Assembly: GCA_963702235.1 (NCBI GenBank)
Contig: CAVPBZ010000020.1
Coordinates: forward strand, 186,001-250,000
Reading direction: 5' to 3'
Origin: PALSA-505 sp963702235
Lineage (GTDB): Bacteria; Actinomycetota; Actinomycetes; Streptosporangiales; Streptosporangiaceae
Length of the DNA stretch: 64,000 nucleotides
The notes below the pieces were generated by a model. That model worked only from the letters and a program-made list of their open reading frames with translations. It was not told the DNA's origin and ran no database searches. The position numbers were made by a program, and so were the translations under genes. Positions within the stretch are counted from its first letter, which is position 1, and every line of letters begins with the position of its first letter. Positions 52,219 to 60,882 of this stretch are shown in pieces.

Positions 52219-52857
52219 TCAGCGCGGGCCGGCGGCGCGGTAGCGCAGGCCGTCCACGAGCAGGTCAAGCAGCCTGCGCGCCTGATCGCGCTGGGCTGGC
52301 TCCCCGGCGGCGAGGGACACGCCAGACAGGCTGGCCAGCACGTCGGCGGGTTCGACGTCCGGCCGCAGCGTGCCAGCCGCCGCGCCCGCCTGGAGCAGCG
52401 TGGTGATCGCGGTGGTGAGCCGGTCACGGCTCTGCGCGTACGGGCTCCCGCCGGACGCGATGACCGCGCGCAGCGCGTCAGCCATGCCCCGCTTGGTGCT
52501 CATGTAGTCGATGTAGCGGTCCATCCAGGTGCGCATGGCCTGGTCCGGCGGCATGGCCTGGAGCAGATCAGGGACCGCGTCGCACAGCCTCGCCAGCTCG
52601 TTGCGGTACGCGGCCTCGATGAGGGCCTCGCGGGTGGGGAAGTGCCGGTACAGCGTGCCGATGCCGACGCCGGCGTCCTTGGCGATCGCGTCGAGCGTCA
52701 CGTCGGGCCCGTCCTGCGAGAACGCGCGGACGGCGACGTCAAGCAGCCGGTCGCGGTTGCGCTGCGCGTCCGCGCGCAGCGGGCGGCTGCCGGGGGCGGA
52801 CACGGTTCCTGCCGGCAAAGCGTCCGCGCGCAGCGGGCGGCTGCCGGTGGCGGACAC
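52219..52857 (-). CDS. TetR-family regulator with duplicated N terminus
   Basis: Protein of 212 aa. The HTH (about 34-80: NRDRLLDVAVRAFSQDG and VGIGTLYRHFPTREAL) and a C-terminal domain with LLDLLVDGLRYRAAGPR are typical. The first 36 residues contain SRPLRADA twice, because an 18-codon stretch of DNA has been duplicated together with its GTG start and RBS-like sequence. GTG 52857 with GGAGGAACC is the stronger start; GTG 52803 is the duplicated one. It is divergent from the SDR gene, with two operator-like sites between them. Confidence 0.9.
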   Translation of the reverse strand: MSATGSRPLRADALPAGTVSAPGSRPLRADAQRNRDRLLDVAVRAFSQDGPDVTLDAIAKDAGVGIGTLYRHFPTREALIEAAYRNELARLCDAVPDLLQAMPPDQAMRTWMDRYIDYMSTKRGMADALRAVIASGGSPYAQSRDRLTTAITTLLQAGAAAGTLRPDVEPADVLASLSGVSLAAGEPAQRDQARRLLDLLVDGLRYRAAGPR

Positions 52858-52864
52858 GGTTCCT
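52766..52864. repeat. 45-bp duplication spanning the TetR start
   Basis: 52766-52810 and 52820-52864 are nearly identical (one base differs), with a 54-bp period. Each copy contains the GTG start and upstream AGGAACC sequence, so the gene has two start sites. Confidence 0.9.
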
Positions 52865-52878
52865 CCTTGCGAATTTGC

Positions 52879-52931
52879 TAAACGGAGGAAGCTCCGTTTA
52901 TAGTGACAGCGTACTGGAGGTTCCTCCGTTT
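52879..52931. promoter_or_regulatory. TetR operators between the regulator and SDR genes
   Basis: Site 1 is TAAACGGAG-GAAG-CTCCGTTTA (52879-52900), a perfect 9-4-9 palindrome. Site 2 shares the half TTCCTCCGTTT (52921-52931) and a GGAGG mirror at 52916. Binding here would control both divergent genes. Confidence 0.75.
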
Positions 52932-52986
52932 CTGATCGTACCGGCCCGGGCCTCCGATCGCATCGTCAGGCGAAAGACAGGAAGCC

Positions 52987-53934
52987 ATGACTGCCAGCAC
53001 CGAACGCATCACCACCCCGTTTACCGCTGAGTCCACCGCCGCCGAGGTCGTGGCCGGCATCGACCTGGCCGGCCGCCGGGTCATCGTCACCGGCGGGGCC
53101 TCCGGGATCGGCATCGAGACCGCCAGGGCGCTGGCCGGCGCCGGCGCGGACGTCACCCTGGCCGTCCGCAACCTGGCCGCGGGGGAGCGGACCGCCGAGG
53201 ACATCGTCGCCAGCACCGGCAACAGGCAGGTCGTGGTGGCGCCGCTCGATCTGGCCGACCAGGCGTCGGTGGCGTCGTTCGTCGCCGGCTGGGACGGCCC
53301 GCTGCACATTCTCGTCAACAACGCCGGGGTGATGGCGTCGCCGCTGACGCGCACGCCGGAAGGCTGGGAACTGCAGTTCGCCACCAACCATCTCGGTCAC
53401 TTCGCGCTCGCCACCGGACTGCACCGGGCGCTCGCCGCGGCAGGCGGGGCGCGGGTCGTCTCGGTCAGCTCGAGGGGGCACCTGAGCTCGCCGGTGGTCT
53501 TCGACGACATTCACTTCCGGGAGCGCGAGTACGACCCGTGGGCAGCCTACGGGCAGTCCAAGACGGCCAACGTGCTGTTCGGGGTGGCGGCGACGAAGCG
53601 CTGGGCCAGCGACGGCATCACCGTGAACGCGCTGATGCCCGGCGCGATCCGGACCAACCTGCAGCGCTACATCACCGACGAGGACCTCGCCAGGATGCGC
53701 GCCCGGATGGGCGGGGCCGACCCGGTCTGGAAGACGCCCGAGCAGGGCGCGGCCACGTCCGTGCTGGTCGCGACCTCGCCGCTGCTGGACGGCGTCGGCG
53801 GGCGGTACTTCGAGGACGGCAACGAGGCCGAGCCCAACCAGCCGGGCACCCGCCGCGGCGTGGCCGCCTACGCACTGGACCCGGACGCGGCAGCGCTGCT
53901 CTGGCAGGTTTCCGTCGACACGCTGGTCTCGTAG
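52987..53934 (+). CDS. Short-chain dehydrogenase/reductase
   Basis: Classical-type SDR of 315 aa. The cofactor loop is TGGASGIG, NNAG is at the end of beta-4, the catalytic Tyr and Lys are in YGQSKTANVLF, and the Ser is in VSVSSRGH. It resembles the retinol dehydrogenase/WW-oxidoreductase-like group, often of unknown substrate in actinobacteria. GGAAG lies before the ATG. It is likely the target of the divergent TetR regulator. Confidence 0.9.
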   Translation: MTASTERITTPFTAESTAAEVVAGIDLAGRRVIVTGGASGIGIETARALAGAGADVTLAVRNLAAGERTAEDIVASTGNRQVVVAPLDLADQASVASFVAGWDGPLHILVNNAGVMASPLTRTPEGWELQFATNHLGHFALATGLHRALAAAGGARVVSVSSRGHLSSPVVFDDIHFREREYDPWAAYGQSKTANVLFGVAATKRWASDGITVNALMPGAIRTNLQRYITDEDLARMRARMGGADPVWKTPEQGAATSVLVATSPLLDGVGGRYFEDGNEAEPNQPGTRRGVAAYALDPDAAALLWQVSVDTLVS

Positions 53935-53955
53935 CCCGTCCCGGTGCTGCCTCGG

Positions 53956-55090
53956 TCAGCCCCGGTCGGCGGGTCGGGGCGACGCCAGGCTCTCGTCGAT
54001 GTCGGCGATCAGGTCCTCGGCCGGCTCAAGGCCGGCCGACAGCCGGATCAGTGCCTCGGGCGCGGTCTCGCCCGCCCACCGGGCCCGCCGTTCCCAGGTC
54101 GAACTCGGCCCCGCCGAAGCTGGTCGCCGGCAGGATGAGCCGGGACGCGGCGACGACCGCGTCGGCGGCGGCCGCGTCGGCGTCCAGCTCGAAGGACAGC
54201 AGCGGCCCGAACCCGCGCGGCATCTGCTCACGCGCAACCGCGAGCGTCGCCTCCTCCGTTCCGGGGTAGTGAACCGCGCGCACCCGCGGGTGCGCGGCCA
54301 GGTGCCGGGCGATCGCCAGCGCGGTCTGCGACTGGCGGGCGATCCGCAGCGGGAGGGTCTTCAGCCCGCGCAGCGCCAGCCAGCTCTCGAACGGCCCGGC
54401 GATGCCGCCGCCGGTGGCCCGCCAGCTGCGCAGGCCCGCCAGCAGTTGCTGGTCGCGGGTGATCACCGCGCCGAGCACGAGATCCGAGTGGCCCGAGCTC
54501 GACTTGGTGAGCGAGCACAGCGACGCCGTCGCGCCCAGTTCGAGCGGCTGCTGCAGCAGCCCGGTGGCGACGGTGTTGTCCACCACCATCGGCGCGCCCG
54601 CGGCGGCGGCGAGCTCACCCAGGCTGGCCAGGTCGGCCACCCGCAGCAGCGGGTTGGTCGGCGTCTCCGCCCACAGCACCGCGGGCGCGGCCGCCAGTTC
54701 CCGCTGGACCGAGCCGAGATCCAGCAGGTCAACCGGCACCGGCTCGGCACCGTGCGGGCGCAGCTGGCCGGCCAGCGTCCGGGTGTTGTAGTAACCGTCG
54801 GCAGGCAGCACGATCCGCTGCCGGCCCGCCGCCAGCGCGAGCATCAGCGCCATCGACGCTGCCTGTCCGGAGGCGAACACGACGGCGTCCGCATCCTCCA
54901 CCGCGCCGAGTGCATCTTCCAGCGCCTCCCAGGTGGGGTTGCCGTTGCGGCCGTAGCTGCCCGCTCCGGGCTCGCCCAGCGAGATGAAGATGCTCGCTGG
55001 CACCAGCGGCGGGGCCGACGGGTCGCCCGGCACCCGTGACGTTCCCGCGTGGATCAGCGCCGATTCCGCCGATACCCGTCGTTCTGGCAC
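53956..55090 (-). pseudogene. Cys/Met metabolism PLP-dependent enzyme (cystathionine gamma-synthase-like), frameshifted near the end
   Basis: Trans-sulfuration-type enzyme of about 378 aa. The substrate region is YGRNGNPTWEALEDAL, the PLP-stacking and phosphate region FASGQAASMAL, the Asp in VVDNTVATGL, and the Schiff-base lysine in SLTKSSSGHSD. An extra A at 54103 shifts the frame in the last 50 residues: LPATSFGGAE should continue STWERRARWAGETAPEALIRL and DLIADIDESLA, which is exactly what the other frame gives. GTG 55090 follows AAAGGGCGGGAAC. Either a base error or a C-terminal truncation that changes the last helices. Confidence 0.82.
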
Positions 55091-55189
55091 TCGTTCCCGC
55101 CCTTTCGCTCGGTCTCCCGGCCCGCGACTCCCGCGCAGAGCCGCTATATCGGCTTGATCACCAGGCCGGGCTGGCCCATTCTGGAGCGC

Positions 55190-56029
55190 GTGACCGCAGC
55201 TGTGAGCACAGGGGGCTTCATCGTCCGTCCGGCCACGGCCGCCGACCTGGCCGGCGTGCACGATGTCCTGGCCCGTTCCGGGCTCCGGTCCGGCCAGCCG
55301 GCTGCCCTGGGCTTCTACCGGACCAGTCCCGGCGGTCACCTGGTGGTGGCGTGCCAGCAGGACACGGTGACCGGCGTGGCGTACGCGGTGTCGTTCGGCC
55401 GGACCGGATGGCTCGGCAACGTCGCGGTCGACCCCGGCGCCCGCGGCCAGGGTATCGGCACGGCGGTCAGCGCGGCCGCCATCGGCTGGCTGCGCCAGGC
55501 CGGGGTGGTAACCGTGCTGCTGACCGCCACCGAGCTCGGCCGGCCGGTGTACGAGCGGCTGGGGTTCACCGGCGATGGCGTGCGGTACGGCATCTGGGTG
55601 CGGGACCCGGCTCCGGCGCCGGACGGCGGCGACGACCCCGAGGCCGGGCCAGGCGCGATCGCGGATGTGCTCAGGCTGGATGCCGAGGCGACCGGCGAGG
55701 ACCGCGGCGCCTACCTCCGCGCGTTCGCCGGCCGGGCCCGCGTGTCCGCGGAGCCGGGCCGGACGGGGTACTGGCTGCCGCTGCCGTGGGGCGGCGGCCC
55801 GATCGTCGCATCGTCCGCGGAGTCGGCCAGGCCGCTGGTGACCGGGATGATGCGGGCGGCTCCCGATCCGTCGCTGTCCTTCCCCGAGCCGAACGCCGGC
55901 GGCGCTGATCTGGCGGTCTCGCTAGGGTTCCGGCTGGCCCGGCAGGTCACCCGGATGCGGCTGGGCCCGCCGGTCAGCGGGTACCGCCCGGAGCGGATCT
56001 TCAACGTGTTCAGCCTCGCCGCCGGGTAA
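55190..56029 (+). CDS. GNAT acetyltransferase with C-terminal extension
   Basis: Protein of 279 aa. The GNAT fold (about 10-145) has VRPATAADLAGVHDVLARSG and NVAVDPGARGQGIGTAVSAA with the acetyl-CoA loop; a second domain (about 150-279) resembles the GNAT_acetyltransf_18-type tail. Substrate unknown. GTG 55190 gives the conserved start; GTG 55202 is possible. A decayed partial copy lies at 61893-62148, on the other side of the dha genes. Confidence 0.82.
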   Translation: MTAAVSTGGFIVRPATAADLAGVHDVLARSGLRSGQPAALGFYRTSPGGHLVVACQQDTVTGVAYAVSFGRTGWLGNVAVDPGARGQGIGTAVSAAAIGWLRQAGVVTVLLTATELGRPVYERLGFTGDGVRYGIWVRDPAPAPDGGDDPEAGPGAIADVLRLDAEATGEDRGAYLRAFAGRARVSAEPGRTGYWLPLPWGGGPIVASSAESARPLVTGMMRAAPDPSLSFPEPNAGGADLAVSLGFRLARQVTRMRLGPPVSGYRPERIFNVFSLAAG

Positions 56030-56081
56030 CAAGCCGGACCGCGCCCCGTCCCAGTACGCGTGAGCGGCGCTGGCAGGGCGG

Positions 56082-56354
56082 TCACGCCCCCACCCGCGTC
56101 GCCTCGGCCAGGATGGCAATGACCGCCGCCACCGCCGCTTCCGCGTCGGGTCCGTCCGCTGTGGCGGTGACATGCTGGCCGCTGGTCGCGCCCAGTCCCA
56201 TGACTGCCAGGACGCTCTTGGCGTCGGCGCTGCGGTCGCCCACGATGAGCGACACCGAGGCAGAGAACTGCCCGGCCGCCATGGCCAGCGCGCCGGCCGG
56301 ACGAGCATGCAGGTCACCTGCGAGCGTGAGGGCCTGCTCATAGCTTGCGGGCAT
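56082..56354 (-). CDS. ptsH: HPr phosphocarrier protein
   Basis: PTS phosphocarrier of 90 aa. The phosphorylated histidine is His16 in GDLHARPAGALA, and the regulatory region is DAKSVLAVMGLGA. It lacks the Ser46-type regulatory site in its usual DxxSIMG form only slightly (KSVLAVMG). It passes phosphate from EI to DhaM. It overlaps dhaM by 17 bp and lies in the dihydroxyacetone PTS locus, so it is probably dedicated to that system. Confidence 0.92.
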   Translation of the reverse strand: MPASYEQALTLAGDLHARPAGALAMAAGQFSASVSLIVGDRSADAKSVLAVMGLGATSGQHVTATADGPDAEAAVAAVIAILAEATRVGA

Positions 56355-56743
56355 GCCATGCCTCCTTCGCTGCGGTCACGACCGCCGTGATGTCCCCGCC
56401 CGCCGCGGCGGCCACGGTGGCGGCGACGACGCCCTCGACGAACGGCGCGTCGGCCAGCTCGACCGGCATGGGCAGGTCGCCGGGGTCGCCAAGCAGGGCC
56501 CGCACGGTGAGCACCGCGCTTCCCAGGTCCGGCAGGATCACCACCCCGGCTCCGGCGTCGGCCAGTTTCACTGCCCGCTCCACTTTCGCGGAGCTGGTCC
56601 CGAGCGTGCCGTCGTCCGTTCCCCCGGCGGGGATAATGGCCACGGTTCCGCCGCTGATCTGGGCGGCAAGATTCTGCCGCCCCCTCGGCAAGGGCGGCGC
56701 TGTGCGAGACAAGGACGATCCCTACCCTGGCGTCGGGGTTCAT
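56338..56743 (-). pseudogene. dhaM: DhaM, dihydroxyacetone PTS phosphotransfer subunit, frameshifted
   Basis: EIIA-Man-type subunit that relays phosphate from HPr to ADP on DhaL. The N-terminal segment MNPDARVGIVLVSHSAALA contains the phospho-His (His14). After EGAAE an extra base at 56671 shifts the frame, and LAAQISGGTVAIIPAGGTDD continues to the stop, with GVVILPDLGSAVLTVRAL. Without the extra base a 135-aa DhaM results, the size of the single-domain form. All other subunits of the system are intact, so an error in the read is plausible. Confidence 0.82.
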
Positions 56744-56760
56744 GGCATATCCTGAATCAT

Positions 56761-56777
56761 GTTCGACATTGCTGAAA
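56761..56777 (+). promoter_or_regulatory. IclR operator (iclR-dhaM intergenic)
   Basis: GTTCGAC-ATT-GCTGAAA keeps one perfect half and a degenerate second half of the glpF-side palindrome (GTTCGAC-AAT-GTCGAAC at 61794). It lies between the divergent iclR and dhaM starts, so it fits autoregulation. Confidence 0.65.
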
Positions 56778-56784
56778 GGGTGTC

Positions 56785-57564
56785 ATGATTCAATCGGTGG
56801 AACGGGCAGCCCGGATCCTTGCCGTCCTCGGCTCCGGCACTCCCCGCCTCGGCGTCACCGAGATTTCCGAACGGCTCGGCCTGGCCAAGCCCACCGTGCA
56901 CGGGCTGCTGCGCACGCTGGAGAAGCACGACCTGGTCGCGCAGGACCCCGACACCGGCAAGTACAGCCTCGGACCCGGCGTGGTTTCGCTCAGCAACGCT
57001 TTCCTGGACGGCTCGGAGCTGCGGTCGCGGTCGCTGCTGTGGGCGGAATCCCTGGCCCAGCGGGCCAGCGAGGCGGTATGGGTCGCCATTCTTTCCGGGT
57101 CCCGGGCCATTGTGCTGCACCACGTCTTCCGCCCGGACAACACCGTGCAGATCCTCGAGGTGGGCGCGGCGATCCCGTGGCACGCCTGCGCCCTGGGGCA
57201 CGCCATGGTGGCGTATCTCCCGGATGCGGGACGCACCCGCGCGCTGGCCGCGGATTTCGCCCCGCTGACCGGCCGGACGAAGACCAGCCGCGTCGCGCTC
57301 GGCCGCGCGCTTGCCCTGGTCCGCAAGCAGGGCTACGCGATCGAGGACCAGGAGGCTACCGTCGGCGACGCGGGGGTCGCCGCGCCGATCCTGGGCCGTG
57401 ACGGAGCCGTGGCTGGCGCGATCGGCGTGGTCGGGGCGGCGGACCGGCTGCTGGCCCCGGGAACGCGCGACGAGCTGGTGCGCGCGGTCCAGGAGGCGGC
57501 CAGGGCCATCTCCCGCGATCTGGGAGCGGGCCGCGGCGGCGCTGTCCTGTCGGCGCTGGGCTGA
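56785..57564 (+). CDS. IclR-family regulator of the dihydroxyacetone PTS genes
   Basis: Regulator of 259 aa. The N-terminal HTH (about 1-60: SVERAARILAVLGSG, GVTEISERLGLAKPTVHGLLRTL) and the IclR ligand domain (about 75-245, GAAIPWHACALGHAMVAYLP) are clear. It is nested between dhaM-ptsH and ptsI on the opposite strand, like the glycerol regulators GylR/DhaR-like members in actinobacteria. Matching palindromes near its own start and ahead of glpF indicate it controls both units. GAAAGGG precedes ATG 56785. Confidence 0.9.
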   Translation: MIQSVERAARILAVLGSGTPRLGVTEISERLGLAKPTVHGLLRTLEKHDLVAQDPDTGKYSLGPGVVSLSNAFLDGSELRSRSLLWAESLAQRASEAVWVAILSGSRAIVLHHVFRPDNTVQILEVGAAIPWHACALGHAMVAYLPDAGRTRALAADFAPLTGRTKTSRVALGRALALVRKQGYAIEDQEATVGDAGVAAPILGRDGAVAGAIGVVGAADRLLAPGTRDELVRAVQEAARAISRDLGAGRGGAVLSALG

Positions 57565-57566
57565 GA

Positions 57567-59228
57567 TCATCGCGCGTCCACCCGCGCCTGCACCTGGTCC
57601 GCGGTGGTCGCCTGCAGGGCCTGGGCGGCCAGGCCCGCGCACGCTGCCGTATCGGCGCGGGCGATCCACTGTGCCACCTGCGGCAGCCGCGCGGCGCCGA
57701 CGCTGAGCGAGCGCACGCCCAGGCCGATGAGCAGGGGCAGCACGGCCGGATCCGCGGCCGCGTCGCCGCAGACGGACACCGTGACTGCGGCGGCGTCGGC
57801 GGCCGTCACCACTCGCGAGATCAGCGCGAGCACCTGCGGGTCCGCCGCGAGGGCCGGGCGCAGCCGCGGATCGGTGCGGCTGAGCCCGAATACCTGGCTG
57901 GTGAGGTCGTTGGTGCCGATCGAGAAGAACTCGACGGCAGGCGCGAACGCGCCGGCCGCCGCCGCGGTGGCCGCGACCTCCACCATCATGCCGAGCGGCG
58001 GGACCTCCGCGCCGGCCGCCGCGGCAGCGTCCGCCAGGGCCGCCCGGACCGCCGCCACCTCGTCCAGGGCGGTCACCATCGGCACCATGACGTGCAGCAC
58101 CGTGTCCCGGCCGCTGACGAGGACGGCACGGAGCTGGTCGCTCAGTGCCCGCGGATGCCGCAGCAGCGCGGTCAGGCCTGCTTCGCCGTCATCGAGGAAC
58201 GGGGGAATCTTGTCCCCGGAGAAATCGAGCAGCCGCACCACCGCTGTCCGGTGCGAGAGCAGGCCAAGGACAGGATCCAGCGCCGACCGGTGGTCATCCT
58301 CGGCCGGCCAGCCGGTGGCGCGGAGGAAGGGAATCTCGGTGCGCAGCAGGCCAACGCCCGCCGCCCCCGCGGCGAGGCCCATCCGTGCCTCGGTGCCGGA
58401 CGCTACGTTGCACAGCAGGGTGATCTTCTGGCCGTCGGCGGTGTAGTGCGGCGTGCCAGGGGCCGGTGCGGTGCTGCTGCCGTGGCCGGGGCTGCCGTTG
58501 GCGTGCGCTGCCCGGGCCGGGGCGCCCGCGCCGGCCACGGCCGCCAGCTGCCGCGGCGACGGGTCGATCACCAGGTGACCGGCCGCGCCGTCCAGCAGGG
58601 CTGGCCGGCCAGCCGGAAGCTCGAGCACCGCCGGGTCTGCGCCCGCCAGCATGGGCACGCCCAGCCCGCGCGCGATGATCGCCGCGTGCGAGTTCGCGCC
58701 GCCGGACACCGACACCGCTCCGCTCAGCCCGGCCTCGGCGAACCGGATCAGGTCCGCCGGATCCACCTCGCGCTGGACGAGGATGAAGCCCCCGGCGGGA
58801 GGTGGTGCCGCGGTGTCCCCGGCGAGGCGGTCCAGCACCGCGCGGGCGACCTGGCGGACATCGTCCGCGCGGGCGGCAAGATCCGGGTTGGCCAGTGCGG
58901 CCAGGGCCGCAGCCTGGGTGGCAGCCGAGCGTTCCACCGCCGCCGCCGCCTCGGCGCCGTCACGGACCGCGGCCACGGCGGGATCCACCAGCGCGGGGTC
59001 GGCCGCGATCAGCCCGCCGACCGCCACGATGTCCGCCTGCTCGCGGCGGCCGTCTTCGCGTAGCTGCCGGGCGAGCGCGCCGCGGTCCGCGGCCACGGCG
59101 GCGAAGGCCGCTGCCACCTCGTCGGGGGTTGCCTGCCGGGTGCCGCGCCGGGTGCCGCCGGGGTATACCTGCCCGGTGGCCACGCCTTCGGACACCGTCA
59201 GGCCCTGGTAGACCGTAACGGGACTCAC
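57567..59228 (-). CDS. ptsI: PTS enzyme I (phosphoenolpyruvate-protein phosphotransferase)
   Basis: Protein of 553 aa, normal for EI. The phospho-His is His181 (SGGANSHAAIIARGLGVP), the PEP-binding domain has LLRTEIPFL, DFSGDKIPPFLDD and FFSIGTNDLTSQVFGLSRTD, and the catalytic Cys487 is in SVCGDAA. It takes phosphate from PEP and passes it to HPr. GTG 59228 overlaps the dhaL stop as GTGA, so it is the last gene of the glpF-dhaK-dhaL-ptsI unit and probably dedicated to dihydroxyacetone. Confidence 0.92.
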   Translation of the reverse strand: MSPVTVYQGLTVSEGVATGQVYPGGTRRGTRQATPDEVAAAFAAVAADRGALARQLREDGRREQADIVAVGGLIAADPALVDPAVAAVRDGAEAAAAVERSAATQAAALAALANPDLAARADDVRQVARAVLDRLAGDTAAPPPAGGFILVQREVDPADLIRFAEAGLSGAVSVSGGANSHAAIIARGLGVPMLAGADPAVLELPAGRPALLDGAAGHLVIDPSPRQLAAVAGAGAPARAAHANGSPGHGSSTAPAPGTPHYTADGQKITLLCNVASGTEARMGLAAGAAGVGLLRTEIPFLRATGWPAEDDHRSALDPVLGLLSHRTAVVRLLDFSGDKIPPFLDDGEAGLTALLRHPRALSDQLRAVLVSGRDTVLHVMVPMVTALDEVAAVRAALADAAAAAGAEVPPLGMMVEVAATAAAAGAFAPAVEFFSIGTNDLTSQVFGLSRTDPRLRPALAADPQVLALISRVVTAADAAAVTVSVCGDAAADPAVLPLLIGLGVRSLSVGAARLPQVAQWIARADTAACAGLAAQALQATTADQVQARVDAR

Positions 59229-59857
59229 CGGCCCGCCAGGGCCGCGTCGCGCAGCGCGCCCAGGATCAGTGCTGTCGAGGCTGCGCCCGGGTCTTCATGG
59301 CCGACGCTGCGCGGCCCGAGGTAGCTGGCCCGTCCCTTGAGCGCCTGCATCGAGATGGTGGCCGCCGCCCCCGCCAGGGCGGCCTCCGCGAGCGCCGAGA
59401 GGGCGTCGGCCTGCGACGCCCCCTCGGTGATCGCTTTGCTGAAAGCCACCGTGGCGGGCGCCAGCGCGTCCACCATCGTCTTGTCGCCTTCCCTGGCCGC
59501 CCCGAGCTGCTGTACGCCCGCCAGCGCCGCGTCGAGCGCGTCGGCCAGCGCAGCCAGATCCACCTCGGCGACGTCGCCCAGCGACTTGCCCGCGCGGCGG
59601 AACGCCACGCCGTACAGCGGCCCGGAGGCGCCGCCGACCTTGGAGATCAGGGTCGCTCCTGTCAGCGTGAGGATCGCTCCCGGCGTCGCGGGCGCGCCCG
59701 AATCCAGCGCGCCGAGCACGGCCGTGAACCCCCGGGCGAGGTTGGTGCCGTGGTCGGCGTCACCGATTGCCGCGTCGAGCTGGGTCAGGTGGTCCCGCTG
59801 CTCGTCCACGATCCTGGCGACGGCAATGATCCAGCCGCGGAAGACTTCAGCATCCAT
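59225..59857 (-). CDS. dhaL: Dihydroxyacetone kinase subunit DhaL
   Basis: ADP-binding subunit of 210 aa. IGDADHGTNLARGF supplies the Mg-binding aspartates, and GGASGPLYGVAFRRAG and KGRASYLGPRSVGHEDPGA the nucleotide pocket. It keeps ADP bound as coenzyme and is re-phosphorylated by DhaM rather than using free ATP. GCAGGAG precedes ATG 59857; the longer frame upstream is a shadow of dhaK. Confidence 0.93.
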   Translation of the reverse strand: MDAEVFRGWIIAVARIVDEQRDHLTQLDAAIGDADHGTNLARGFTAVLGALDSGAPATPGAILTLTGATLISKVGGASGPLYGVAFRRAGKSLGDVAEVDLAALADALDAALAGVQQLGAAREGDKTMVDALAPATVAFSKAITEGASQADALSALAEAALAGAAATISMQALKGRASYLGPRSVGHEDPGAASTALILGALRDAALAGR

Positions 59858-59889
59858 GGTTTTCTCCTGCGCTGTGGGAACTACTGGCG

Positions 59890-60882
59890 CTAGCGTCCCC
59901 AGCGGAGGGCAGGCGTGTCCACAGGGGCGTCCCACAACCGGGTGAGCGTGTCGGTCAGCCGGCACACCGTCACCGAGAAGCCCTGCATCTCCAGGCTGGT
60001 GATGTAGTTCCCCACCAGGTTCCTGGCGATCCGTGCGCCCTTTGCCTCGAGGTACTGCCGTACCTCGTTGAACACGACGTAGAGCTCCAGCAGCGGTGTG
60101 CCGCCCATGCCGTTGACCATGACCAGCAGGTCGCCGGACAGCGGCATGTCGGCGTGGATCGCATCAAGGACAGCGGCGGTGAGCTCGCGTGCGGTGCTCA
60201 GCGGGACGCGGAACCTGCCGGGCTCGCCGTGGATGCCGATGCCCATCTCGATCTCGGACTCAGTCAGCTCGAAGGTCGGCTTGCCCGCGGCGGGAACCGT
60301 GCACGAGGTGAGTGCCACCCCCAGCGACCGGGACCGCTCGTTAACCTCCCGGGCCACGTCGGCGACCTTGTCCAGGCCCGCTCTCTCCTCGGCCAGCGCG
60401 CCTGCGATCTTCTCCACGAAGACGGTGGCGCCGACCCCCCGGCGGCCGGCGGTATAGAGGGAGTCCTGCACCGCCACGTCGTCATTGGTGACGACCGAGA
60501 CGACCTCGATGCCCTCGTCCCCGGCCAGTTCGGCGGCCATCTGGAAATTGAGCACGTCGCCGGTGTAGTTCTTCACGATGTGCAGCACGCCCGCGCCGCC
60601 ATTGACGGCCTTGGTCGCGGCCAGCATCTGATCTGGCACCGGCGAGGTGAACACCTCACCAGCGCAGGCGGCGTCCAGCATCCCGTACCCGACAAAGCCG
60701 CCGTGCAGCGGCTCATGGCCGGAGCCGCCACCCGATACCAGGGCGACCTTGCCTGCCTGCGGGCCGGCGGCCCTGGTGATGACCTTCTGCTCGATCTCGA
60801 CAGCCAGCGACGGATGCGCCGCGGCTATGCCTGCCAGCGCGTCGGTGACCACGCTGTCGGGTGAGTTGATGAGCTTCTTCAT
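59890..60882 (-). CDS. dhaK: Dihydroxyacetone kinase subunit DhaK
   Basis: Substrate-binding subunit of 330 aa. SGGGSGHEPLHGGFVG lies in the N-terminal domain, and His218 in MGIGIHGEPG is the residue that binds dihydroxyacetone covalently as a hemiaminal. With DhaL and DhaM it makes dihydroxyacetone phosphate. ATG 60882 overlaps the glpF stop as ATGA; the 717-aa open frame that runs on upstream is accidental. Confidence 0.94.
   Translation of the reverse strand: MKKLINSPDSVVTDALAGIAAAHPSLAVEIEQKVITRAAGPQAGKVALVSGGGSGHEPLHGGFVGYGMLDAACAGEVFTSPVPDQMLAATKAVNGGAGVLHIVKNYTGDVLNFQMAAELAGDEGIEVVSVVTNDDVAVQDSLYTAGRRGVGATVFVEKIAGALAEERAGLDKVADVAREVNERSRSLGVALTSCTVPAAGKPTFELTESEIEMGIGIHGEPGRFRVPLSTARELTAAVLDAIHADMPLSGDLLVMVNGMGGTPLLELYVVFNEVRQYLEAKGARIARNLVGNYITSLEMQGFSVTVCRLTDTLTRLWDAPVDTPALRWGR

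Noticed and set aside
55049..55189. GNAT gene starting at 55049
   Set aside because: The first 47 residues overlap the start of the minus-strand PLP enzyme and have no GNAT similarity; GTG 55190 fits the family.
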